Of a stretch of 16,292 nt of DNA, positions 6,097 through 13,985 are shown one piece after another. Location: assembly GCA_015490315.1 (NCBI GenBank), contig WFYB01000124.1, positions 1-16,292 on the forward strand. The letters run 5' to 3'. The notes beneath the pieces were generated by a model that was not told the DNA's origin, ran no database searches, and was given only the letters and a program-made list of their open reading frames with translations. Position 1 is the stretch's first letter. Each line of letters begins with the position of its first letter. Made by a program: the position numbers and the translations under genes. This stretch comes from Sulfurovum sp. (GTDB lineage Bacteria > Campylobacterota > Campylobacteria > Campylobacterales > Sulfurovaceae).

Positions 6097-8034
6097 TCAA
6101 TTGATTGTCATCTCTATATAGGCACAGCCCCGTGCTGTCGAAGGAGCGCTGGTCTGGTCTGTAACGGTACCGAGATTGATCGTCACGTCCGTACCGCTGA
6201 GCGTACCTCCCGTATCCGTCAAAGCTGCACAATCACAGGCGGTATTGATATTTTGTACAATACCCCCAGATTTAATATAGGTGAGGTTATCCTTGCCATT
6301 GCCTGTGAGAGAGTCATTGACTGTCGCATTATCGGCTGCGGCTTCTCCTGTATTGTCCACTCTGAAACAGTAGCGGATCGTCGCTCCCGGGATACGCTTG
6401 GGGTTTGTTGTACCGTTGACAGGGTCACTCACAACAATAGAGCTTTTGTCAATACTCATAGAGGGAGACGCGGTATTGCTTTTGCCCACAGAGTTGGTCT
6501 GTCCCGGATCGGTATTGGTATCCCGTGTCGGAATATAGTTGGTACAATTGGTCGCCTTTTTGCTCGCTACAGTAGTGGCGGAGAGTTCCCAGCATACCGA
6601 GCTGTCACTGTCATCCCCATTGGGGGTCAATGCGATGGATTCACCTGTGGCAGCTCCGGAGAGACGGCTGTTTTCACTTCCGTTCCATGAGAGTGTCACC
6701 CCCTGCTGACTTGTCGGTATACTATCGCCTCCGCTTCCGTAGGTGATATAATCCTCCGGCACGACATAGAGTGTCTGACCATCGACCGTAGTTTTGTCAG
6801 TATTACTGGGCTTGAGCAATAGTATATCATCCCCACCATTATTCAAAATCGGGCTCCTGCTGATATAAAAATGGTGCACATTGCCTATTACACTGTCTGT
6901 ACCGCTACCTATATGCAGTACTACATAGTCTCCAGTATTGACACTATGCTTTGGAAACCTGTAGTGGTGTGAAGAGCCATCCTGATCGGTAAAGAGATAA
7001 TTTTTCAGATTACCGCTCTGAGTGGTGTAAAACTCGATAAACTCATCATTTGCCGTGCCATTGGTTGTTTGGCGATAGAGCACTTCATTGATCACCATCT
7101 TCGCAGGTGTGACCGGATCGTACAAGAAGACCCAATAGGCGACCTCTTCTGTAATATGTGTCCTTGTGGTATCACCCTGTACTGTCTCCTCATCAATCGC
7201 CATATCCAGTGACGTCCCCAAAGGAGAAGCACCATAAAGTACTGCCCAGCCTCCCTGACCACCATCCTCAGCTTCTTTGGTGACAACACCGTCTGTGTAG
7301 CTTTTGTCCAGTGTATAGGTATAAGGTGGATTGTCGCCGACACCCCGTATGGAGTCAGATCCATAATCAACAGCCATAGAAAAATCTTTTAATTCATAAA
7401 TGCCAGCTTCTGCAACAATATATCCCAATGTTTCACTATTTCTCGTTTCTCCTATCTGACCAACATGTTTGCCAACACATATTCTATTATTGCTCTGAAA
7501 AGGTCTTCGGCTTCTTGTTTGGCAGTTAAAAGACCAAAACACGGAAAATCTATTGTCATTGTAGCTCATCACCTGCCCAAGCACCGCAGGACGGGTATAG
7601 CTCTGAACTATGCTGCCGGTTACCTCTTCTGCCCTTGCAACACTCCAGTTGTTCGGTGAGGTATTGCCGTTGGTATTGGTTGAGAGCACTTTGTGGGCTT
7701 CATACTTGAAAGGAAGGGTATAGCTCCCTGCATCTGAGATGATACAATAAACATCTGTCGTATATCCCGGATCACTGTCATTGGGACGCTGTATCTTAAG
7801 CTGGAAACTTCCAGAGCTAACACTTCTCAGCCGTACCACTGCTTCACTGTTTACTTTGTTTGGCAGTACGTTGCTGCAGACTATGACAGGATCACTGTAG
7901 CTGTTGCCAAGCGTGACACTTTTCCAGCTATAGCCTACACCTGTGATCTTCTGATACTCCAGATCAGCAGTCACCACCTGTGCCTTCAAGATAACAGCAG
8001 CAAAACAGCAGAGCCATAGCATTCTTTTCATCAT
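6097..8034 (-). CDS. Secreted multidomain surface protein: lectin-like region, lamin-tail domain, RIPGA C-terminal module
   Basis: A 645-aa exported protein of unknown function. It begins with a hydrophobic signal segment (residues 4-18). Residues about 25-310 form two related beta-rich halves; each has a strand pattern of the H-type-lectin-like kind (FQLKIQRP at 77-84, LGQVMSYND at 152-160, RFSVFW at 162-167). Residues about 311-500 match a lamin-tail domain (MVINEVLY, EFIEFY, YVVLHIG, LNNGGDDILLL, SWNGSENSRLS). Residues about 525-645 are a DUF11-like module shared with two neighbours (DPVNGTTNPKRIPGATIRY at 537-555; Cys556, CDC at 600-602, GCAYIEMTIN at the end). The position occupied by Cys in the sister modules (SCVI) is Ile here. 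The gene starts five bases after the stop of the 445-aa protein gene, with a poor Shine-Dalgarno, so translational coupling is likely. A second ATG at 8031 is an equally good start. Confidence 0.82.
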   Translation of the reverse strand: MMKRMLWLCCFAAVILKAQVVTADLEYQKITGVGYSWKSVTLGNSYSDPVIVCSNVLPNKVNSEAVVRLRSVSSGSFQLKIQRPNDSDPGYTTDVYCIISDAGSYTLPFKYEAHKVLSTNTNGNTSPNNWSVARAEEVTGSIVQSYTRPAVLGQVMSYNDNRFSVFWSFNCQTRSRRPFQSNNRICVGKHVGQIGETRNSETLGYIVAEAGIYELKDFSMAVDYGSDSIRGVGDNPPYTYTLDKSYTDGVVTKEAEDGGQGGWAVLYGASPLGTSLDMAIDEETVQGDTTRTHITEEVAYWVFLYDPVTPAKMVINEVLYRQTTNGTANDEFIEFYTTQSGNLKNYLFTDQDGSSHHYRFPKHSVNTGDYVVLHIGSGTDSVIGNVHHFYISRSPILNNGGDDILLLKPSNTDKTTVDGQTLYVVPEDYITYGSGGDSIPTSQQGVTLSWNGSENSRLSGAATGESIALTPNGDDSDSSVCWELSATTVASKKATNCTNYIPTRDTNTDPGQTNSVGKSNTASPSMSIDKSSIVVSDPVNGTTNPKRIPGATIRYCFRVDNTGEAAADNATVNDSLTGNGKDNLTYIKSGGIVQNINTACDCAALTDTGGTLSGTDVTINLGTVTDQTSAPSTARGCAYIEMTIN

Positions 8035-8039
8035 TTATT

Positions 8040-9377
8040 TTACTTGATATCGACTTCTATGTAACCGCATTCTTTTGCATTTGCAACAACTGATCCAAAA
8101 TCAAGCTTAACTGGGGTTACGCCATTTCCAGTTCCATTAGCTCCATTATTGCTTGCAGAACTCACACCGGTACAATCACATGGGCTTGAAACAATCTGAA
8201 TATTTCTTATTGTACTCGTATCAAAATTACTATCGACTGTATCCGTTACAATATTATTGTCTGTATCAAAATCCGTAATATTCTCCAGTTCTATTGCATA
8301 ACGTATGGTTGCCCCTGGTATCCTTTTGGGTCTGGTAGTTCCATTAACCGGATCACTTATCACACAGGAATTTTTCGTTACCTTCATATATGTAACAGGA
8401 ACAAGACAAACATCATCTACATGCCAATAATCCCAACCGTTCCCATTTCCATTCGTCATTCGAAGTCTGATTTTGAAATTACTGTGTTTAGCATCAGCCG
8501 GCATTGAATAGGTTCTGTTATATATCTGTCCATTAGTGCCACCTCCGGCAAATGTCTCCAACACTATCCAACTATTTCCGCTATTTAGATACTCTACTAC
8601 TAGATCTTCACCAGGATCCGGGTCTTCACTAAAACTATCATCCCCTCGTCTAATCCACACGGTTAATTCTTTAAAATTATTCGAGGTGTCAATTGCTATA
8701 GAAGTAGCATCTACATTACCGCCATTTATCGATAAAGAATGAGAAGGTGAATTATACGTTGCAGTTGTAATATTCACACGTGTAGTTGAAGAGACCACCC
8801 AATTAGAAAGATCTCCTTCAAATTCATCACACTGTCCGACCACTAATGCTGGTGGCGGTGCTACATACCCAGTCTCTGTAATAACGACATCATCCACATG
8901 CCAATAGTCCCAACCTGTCCCACTTCCCCCCGTTTGACGTATCCGTAGTTGAAAATTATTATATAAGGCATCCAATGGGAGTTGATAACTTAGATTATAT
9001 ATTTCTCCAGGAGTACCATCACCGGCATATGTAGAAATCTGCTTCCACGTTGATGTATTATCAAGATACTCAATGACCAAATCTTCATTTCTATCAGGAT
9101 CTTCACTGAAACTATCATCCCCTCTTCTGATCCACATTTCAACTTTTGCTCCACTAACAGCAAGATTGATAGTCTGACTTGTTACTGAAACAACTCCATA
9201 ACGAGTATATAACGAACGTGTTCCCGAGTTACTTGTCTGTGTACTTATACCGGCATTACTACTGTTACTAGTTGTCCATTGGGGAGATAACGATGTTCGT
9301 TCAAAATCATCTGAAAATAATATATCTCCAGGTAAAGCAAATAGCTTCAAAGTAATCAAACTAACCACAATAACCAT
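8040..9377 (-). CDS. Secreted surface protein with two jelly-roll (MAM/MshQ-like) repeats and RIPGA C-terminal module
   Basis: A 445-aa exported protein of unknown function. Two homologous domains (residues about 19-168 and 183-326) each contain WIRRGDDSFSEDPD, an EDLV-EYL strand, an IYN-Y strand, and end in GWDYWHVDDV. I recall this domain from MshQ-like and other Gammaproteobacterial secreted proteins with a concanavalin/MAM-like fold; carbohydrate or calcium binding is a guess. Residues about 333-445 are the C-terminal module shared with neighbours (SCVISDPVNGTT and KRIPGATIRYAI, CDC at 400-402, ECGYIEVDIK at the very end). The frame extends to a GTG at 9398 that overlaps the preceding gene. 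I chose ATG 9377 because AGGA lies just before it and it follows the preceding stop by five bases. The GTG version would add a lysine to the signal-peptide start, so it is not excluded. The gene is AT-richer than the genes around it. Confidence 0.83.
   Translation of the reverse strand: MVIVVSLITLKLFALPGDILFSDDFERTSLSPQWTTSNSSNAGISTQTSNSGTRSLYTRYGVVSVTSQTINLAVSGAKVEMWIRRGDDSFSEDPDRNEDLVIEYLDNTSTWKQISTYAGDGTPGEIYNLSYQLPLDALYNNFQLRIRQTGGSGTGWDYWHVDDVVITETGYVAPPPALVVGQCDEFEGDLSNWVVSSTTRVNITTATYNSPSHSLSINGGNVDATSIAIDTSNNFKELTVWIRRGDDSFSEDPDPGEDLVVEYLNSGNSWIVLETFAGGGTNGQIYNRTYSMPADAKHSNFKIRLRMTNGNGNGWDYWHVDDVCLVPVTYMKVTKNSCVISDPVNGTTRPKRIPGATIRYAIELENITDFDTDNNIVTDTVDSNFDTSTIRNIQIVSSPCDCTGVSSASNNGANGTGNGVTPVKLDFGSVVANAKECGYIEVDIK
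8400..9323 (-). repeat. Intragenic duplication of a jelly-roll domain
   Basis: The segments 8400-8831 and 8874-9323 encode the two copies. Their similarity is visible at DNA level, for example around 8602-8656 against 9081-9136 (the RGDDSFSEDP motif) and 8409-8480 against 8886-8957 (the WDYWHVDDV motif). The spacing between corresponding points is about 477-480 bases. Third-position differences are frequent, so the duplication is not recent. Confidence 0.85.
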
Positions 9378-9382
9378 TTTTC

Positions 9383-12300
9383 CTACCACGACATCCACCT
9401 TACCAACTCTTTCAGGTTTTTTTGATCAAACTTCATCTTGAACTGCACATAGGCACCCTCTGCGCGGTAGTTTTGCAAAGAGAAGTCTCGATCTTGAAAG
9501 CCCTGCCAGTTGTATCCGCCGATGAGCATCATATTGGTAAAGATATTGTACCCCGTATAGATACCTGCACCATAGTCCCAGTTGTTAGCACTGTGAGCAT
9601 AGAGTACTGAAGCCTGTGTACCGATCATCCATTTCTCCGTGATATCATGACGTGCATCTATACCAAAGAGCTGTGTCACCCCCTTAAACTCATAATCATT
9701 GACCGTATCACGCACATACTTGATACCATGCTGCAGTGACACTTCCGTGCGTTGGTTCGGGCTATAGTTCACGACCAGGTTATTGATCGCTTTTTGGGTA
9801 TAGATCTCCTCTTCAAATACATTGCGTTTTTCATGTACCAGATCGAGTTTGTCCAGCACGATCACATCCGTCTGTTCGGGTCTGTAGGCAACGGAGAGGC
9901 GTACGTTAACATCCTCGCTGACACCATCGGCACCCTCTTCTCTGTTATACCCCGCACTGAATGCCAGTGCAGTCGCACTGTTTGCCTGTGTATAGATCGC
10001 AGCTGTGACATTGTACTTCTGGTCGATACCTGCATCACGGTATTCACCGTTGAGAGATGCCGTCCATCCGCCGGTACGGTAGTTGACTCCCAGACGGTAG
10101 GCTGAGAAATCGACCTGCTCACTGCTGGCATTGCCATCGAGTACCTGCCCCTTCTCATATCCTGCAGAGAAGCTCCAGTGCTCATTGTACTGATAGTTTT
10201 GCAGCATTCCCAAGGTATTGTAGACACGTGTTATATCATTGCCAAATTCGCTTGTTGTTGCATTCTCCAGTGTCATGCCGGTCCATGGACGATAACGCAT
10301 ACCTATACGCCCAAGCTCTCTCTTCTCCTCACCATGCAACCACTCATAACGTGCGAAGAGATCGACCTTGGATGTCACTGCGAAATCTGCTCCAACAGAG
10401 GTTTTGGACGGGTATATTTTATCCTCATCTTTACCGAAACTCTGGTCATGTGTCACAGAGAGCTTCAGTCTCTGATCAAAGAAGGCATAGCGTACGCCCA
10501 CAAGCAGTTGATGTGCAGCAGCGGTATCGGTGTTTTTGGCATACCGGTAGCCCATATAGGCAGACCAGAGTGTCTGTTCCATCTCAATGCGCGTCTCAAA
10601 AACATCCTCATTGGTATTGCTGAGAAGATCGCTGTTTCTAAATGCACTGCTTCGCAGCGTCAGACGGTTCTCAAATGTTTTGGAGAAATCTACCCCAAGC
10701 TGTCGTGTCGCACCGAGACTCGGACTAAGCTGTCCCAATCCGAAGCTATCCTGCTGCTCACGATAGTAGCCGCGGAGATACATACCGTTGGAGACGTGCT
10801 CGATCTCGGCATATTTTGCATCTCCGTAGGTTGTGTTTCCCTCTTGGGTTGTTTTGGTCTTGGCATACTCTGCCTTGAGTGTCGTTGCACTACCCAGCTT
10901 GATCGTAGTATCAACACCGGAGAGCTCACTCTGACGCTTGCCGTTATCCTCGGAGATATAGCTGACACCGACCTCTGCTGCACCGCCAAACGCTTTACCT
11001 GCGATACGTCCACCCTTGGTAAAGTGACGGCTGCCGTCACCCTTGATCTCATAGTTGACCACAATATAACGCGGGTTGAAATTGGCATCGTTACTATAGA
11101 TCGGTTCCTTGAAAAAGAGTGTCCCACGGTCATAGTCAATCTCATAGTCTTTATAGCGTTGCAGTACTTTTCGTGAAAGGACCTTCTCGGGATGATAGCG
11201 GTCACGCACTTCGATACGTACCTCTTCGCTGTTGTAGATCACAGGTTTGTTCTCCAGATGATAGAAACCGGAAGTACCATCTCCTCTCATCTCATCTTTG
11301 ACAAAAAGCTGATCTGTTTCGGAGATAAATGCTTTACCCTCTATAATATCACCGTGATACTCTGCCTTGAGTCCTGTAAGCTTCCTACTGTACTGAGATA
11401 GTTCAGTCACAGTCATATCCGTACTGAAATCTCCATAAAGTGCAGAAAAACGCTCTCTCTCTACCTTGACATAGAGTTTTTTCCTACTTGCGGCAGCATA
11501 GTTCTGGACAGTACCGTCGTTATAAAGTGTATAGTAGGTATTGGGGTCGATCTCGTCAAAGAGTCTGCTGTTCTTTGTATCTTTGCCGCTGTCATATGCA
11601 AGTGTCAGAAGCCAGTCACCCTTAATACGCCCTTTGGCAAAAAATGATACCCTTCCCTCTTTGATCACTTTATCCTCTGCGCCTGATGCCTTGAGATTCT
11701 CTTGATGTCCTTTGAGTGTGTTGTATCCCACTGTACCTTCTGCGAAGCCCACCATGATCCACTCACGCAGCTGCGGCTTGAGCCAGGCACGCACCACCTC
11801 ATCACGTCCCTGAATCTGGAAATGCAAAGTAGCCGTACCCGACTGTGTTGTCGGCTGCAGTTTTATATAGGCGATCCCATCGCTATCAATGATATATTTA
11901 TTACTATTTGCTTCTACTCCCATCAAAGGATTTTGTTGCAATTGCTCCAGTGTTCTTTGAGACTGATATGGAGGCTCTATACTAAACGTACCGGTAATCC
12001 CAGCCCTAAGCGGATACCCATCCGCATCGATGAAACGTACAGCGATCACAGGGGAATGCTTGCCGTCAGCCACAGTAAAAGAGTTTTTCTCTACATACTC
12101 TATCTTGACCGGTGTCTGGGAGACATGCACTATCTGCCTAAGTATCTTTACAGTATTGCCCTTCTTATCTATCAATTTAACACGGATTATGTTAGTCTTC
12201 TCAAGCAGATCCACACCTTTATAGATATCGATAACTTCGGAGCTATTACGATCAGAGATTTTGCCATCAAAATTAAGCATACTAACTTTCTGATCATTCA

Positions 12301-13897
12301 GCCATACTTCTGCTTTTAGGCTTTTATCATGAGCTATTGCAACTTTTGTACTAGGAAGCGTAGGTACATATTTCTCAGGTGGCCACAATACCCTATTCTT
12401 TCCTTCTAGAGACTTCAAATATGTGCGATTATACTTAGGCATTTTAGCAATACTAGTAGGAATACGATAATCGTATATATCTACAATTTTTGTCTTCGCT
12501 TTCTCAGCATTTCTGACTTGTTTTATAACACTATTGCGTTTAAGACAAAAGTCTACACGCTTCAGTGCTCCTTGTCCAACATTGACAAATTGTGAAAAAT
12601 CTCGTCCTGCAAAACGGACATTTTCGATGTTGTCCCCCATGACATAGCCATTTGGCAACATATCTTCATCTAGCTGAACGACATGCGTACCCGCATCAAC
12701 ACCCTCTATATGGTATTTTCCATCTTTATCTGTCACCACATAGGTACCGTTCTCCAGATAGAGTGTCACTCCTGAAACCCCATGTCCTTTCCGGTTCTTT
12801 TCATACGGGCACTCATAAACCTGCCCGACGATGATCCCTTTGGAACGCATCAGTTCTTCAATGATACGTGTCGTAGCCGCGGCTTGATTGGAGACAAACC
12901 CGGCATTGTCACCCACCGTCGCGGTATTAGTCACTGTACCGTTGACGATACCTGCACCGATCTTGGCGATAAAGGTCACTGTCACTGTACTGTTGGCAGG
13001 GATAGACGGCAGCGCAAAATAGAGATGCTTGCCATCCGGCGAGAGCGTCGGCGTAGTCGCTACACCATCGATTTTGGCAGTACCTTCGGCATATTTGAGT
13101 CCCAGAGGCAGATGATCATCGACTGTCATCCCGCTGATCGCACTGTTCTCATCATTGTGTACAGTCAGGGTATAGAGAAGCACTTCCCCGATCCCTGCAC
13201 TCTCTTTGTTGACCTGCTTATCGATCCAGAGTTTCAGGTTTTGATTTTGTGCCAGTATGATCGCGGTATCTACTTTGATCGAAGAGCCCTGATTGCCATA
13301 GATCGCGGAGATGGTATCTCCAGGCTGTACATACAGACTTCCATCAAGCGCAGCACTTGGATTGGAGACCAATGGCAGATATCCGGTGAAGATACCGCTG
13401 TTTGGTGCCGTCTCAATAAGACGTATACGCTCGATATCCCCCGAGGGTGATGTGATATTGACATCGATAATGTCTCTTACAGTACTGTCTGTATTCTGAT
13501 CGGGATCGGTGACCTTGATGATCGCCAGATCATCCTCTCTGTATGCGGAAGCATCCGACATATTTTCAGGTGTAGTAGTGCTTAGTGTATTGCCTCCGGG
13601 TACTGTCGGCGGCGGTAGCGGATGCCAGAGATTGTCACTGCCGAAATAGCTACTTGCACCAAGCAGGTGGGATTCATTGCCCGTAGGCGTAGGTGTCATG
13701 AACTGTATCACAGCATCTGTCCCTACTACTGTCTGGTTGACTTCATTGGAGCTGACATTGTGGTCGACACCTGAGATCTGATAGTTGGCATATGCTGTGT
13801 TTGAGATCACATCTCCGATATTTACCGCCCAGCCAAAAGAGGAAAAGAGAAACAACAGCAATGGCAGTATGGCAGTACGCAGTGATCGTATCATCAT
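9383..13897 (-). CDS. Large outer-membrane beta-barrel protein with DUF11, SdrD_B-like and Ig-like domains
   Basis: A 1504-aa envelope protein. Parts in order: signal peptide (about 1-24); a short module NTAYANYQISGV (about 33-44) shared with the 357-aa protein; a domain with AIIKVTDPDQNTD and ETAPNSGIFTG (about 126-173); a DUF11 domain (about 220-343); a carboxypeptidase-regulatory/SdrD_B-like domain (GIIVGQVYECP to GKYHIEGVDAGTHVV, about 354-410); a Lys/Asn-rich linker; an Ig-like region (about 516-706); and from about 711 a long series of alternating-pattern strands typical of a beta-barrel, ending in a terminal Trp. FFAKGRIKGDWLLTLAYDSG and YGDFSTDMTVTELSQYSR are, as I recall, strongly conserved in a widespread but functionally unassigned proteobacterial family. 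The frame reaches 13954, but AAAGGAGAG five bases before ATG 13897 and the signal peptide decide that start. A display, anchoring or export role is inference. Confidence 0.85.
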   Translation of the reverse strand: MMIRSLRTAILPLLLFLFSSFGWAVNIGDVISNTAYANYQISGVDHNVSSNEVNQTVVGTDAVIQFMTPTPTGNESHLLGASSYFGSDNLWHPLPPPTVPGGNTLSTTTPENMSDASAYREDDLAIIKVTDPDQNTDSTVRDIIDVNITSPSGDIERIRLIETAPNSGIFTGYLPLVSNPSAALDGSLYVQPGDTISAIYGNQGSSIKVDTAIILAQNQNLKLWIDKQVNKESAGIGEVLLYTLTVHNDENSAISGMTVDDHLPLGLKYAEGTAKIDGVATTPTLSPDGKHLYFALPSIPANSTVTVTFIAKIGAGIVNGTVTNTATVGDNAGFVSNQAAATTRIIEELMRSKGIIVGQVYECPYEKNRKGHGVSGVTLYLENGTYVVTDKDGKYHIEGVDAGTHVVQLDEDMLPNGYVMGDNIENVRFAGRDFSQFVNVGQGALKRVDFCLKRNSVIKQVRNAEKAKTKIVDIYDYRIPTSIAKMPKYNRTYLKSLEGKNRVLWPPEKYVPTLPSTKVAIAHDKSLKAEVWLNDQKVSMLNFDGKISDRNSSEVIDIYKGVDLLEKTNIIRVKLIDKKGNTVKILRQIVHVSQTPVKIEYVEKNSFTVADGKHSPVIAVRFIDADGYPLRAGITGTFSIEPPYQSQRTLEQLQQNPLMGVEANSNKYIIDSDGIAYIKLQPTTQSGTATLHFQIQGRDEVVRAWLKPQLREWIMVGFAEGTVGYNTLKGHQENLKASGAEDKVIKEGRVSFFAKGRIKGDWLLTLAYDSGKDTKNSRLFDEIDPNTYYTLYNDGTVQNYAAASRKKLYVKVERERFSALYGDFSTDMTVTELSQYSRKLTGLKAEYHGDIIEGKAFISETDQLFVKDEMRGDGTSGFYHLENKPVIYNSEEVRIEVRDRYHPEKVLSRKVLQRYKDYEIDYDRGTLFFKEPIYSNDANFNPRYIVVNYEIKGDGSRHFTKGGRIAGKAFGGAAEVGVSYISEDNGKRQSELSGVDTTIKLGSATTLKAEYAKTKTTQEGNTTYGDAKYAEIEHVSNGMYLRGYYREQQDSFGLGQLSPSLGATRQLGVDFSKTFENRLTLRSSAFRNSDLLSNTNEDVFETRIEMEQTLWSAYMGYRYAKNTDTAAAHQLLVGVRYAFFDQRLKLSVTHDQSFGKDEDKIYPSKTSVGADFAVTSKVDLFARYEWLHGEEKRELGRIGMRYRPWTGMTLENATTSEFGNDITRVYNTLGMLQNYQYNEHWSFSAGYEKGQVLDGNASSEQVDFSAYRLGVNYRTGGWTASLNGEYRDAGIDQKYNVTAAIYTQANSATALAFSAGYNREEGADGVSEDVNVRLSVAYRPEQTDVIVLDKLDLVHEKRNVFEEEIYTQKAINNLVVNYSPNQRTEVSLQHGIKYVRDTVNDYEFKGVTQLFGIDARHDITEKWMIGTQASVLYAHSANNWDYGAGIYTGYNIFTNMMLIGGYNWQGFQDRDFSLQNYRAEGAYVQFKMKFDQKNLKELVRWMSW

Positions 13898-13900
13898 TGT

Positions 13901-13909
13901 CTCTCCTTT
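13901..13909 (-). promoter_or_regulatory. Ribosome binding site deciding the start of the barrel protein
   Basis: On the - strand this reads AAAGGAGAG, three bases from the ATG at 13897 (five when counted from the GGAG core). It excludes the three in-frame upstream ATGs at 13954, 13936 and 13912, none of which would give a normal signal peptide. Confidence 0.85.
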
Positions 13910-13985
13910 CATCTTTTTTTCTTGAAACTGTTTCATCCCATAATCTCCATACACCCAAAGGTGCAGGAGTTGAGAGAAGTCATAG

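Noticed and set aside
8040..9398. GTG 9398 as the start of the jelly-roll protein
   Set aside because: It overlaps the previous gene by 16 bases with only a weak ribosome site. ATG 9377 has AGGA just before it. The choice is not fully secure.
10178..11176. 332-codon open frame on the + strand
   Set aside because: It lies wholly antisense to the barrel protein, whose frame is long, has a signal peptide and shows conserved motifs. The translated sequence is Cys/Ile-rich without any domain pattern and has no Shine-Dalgarno context. The same holds for the + frames at 6085-6690, 11702-12319 and 12782-13450.
13923..13935. TGAAACTGTTTCA dyad in the leader of the barrel gene
   Set aside because: It is a 6-bp arm with a one-base centre, too short and AT-rich to separate from chance. 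No second copy was noticed.
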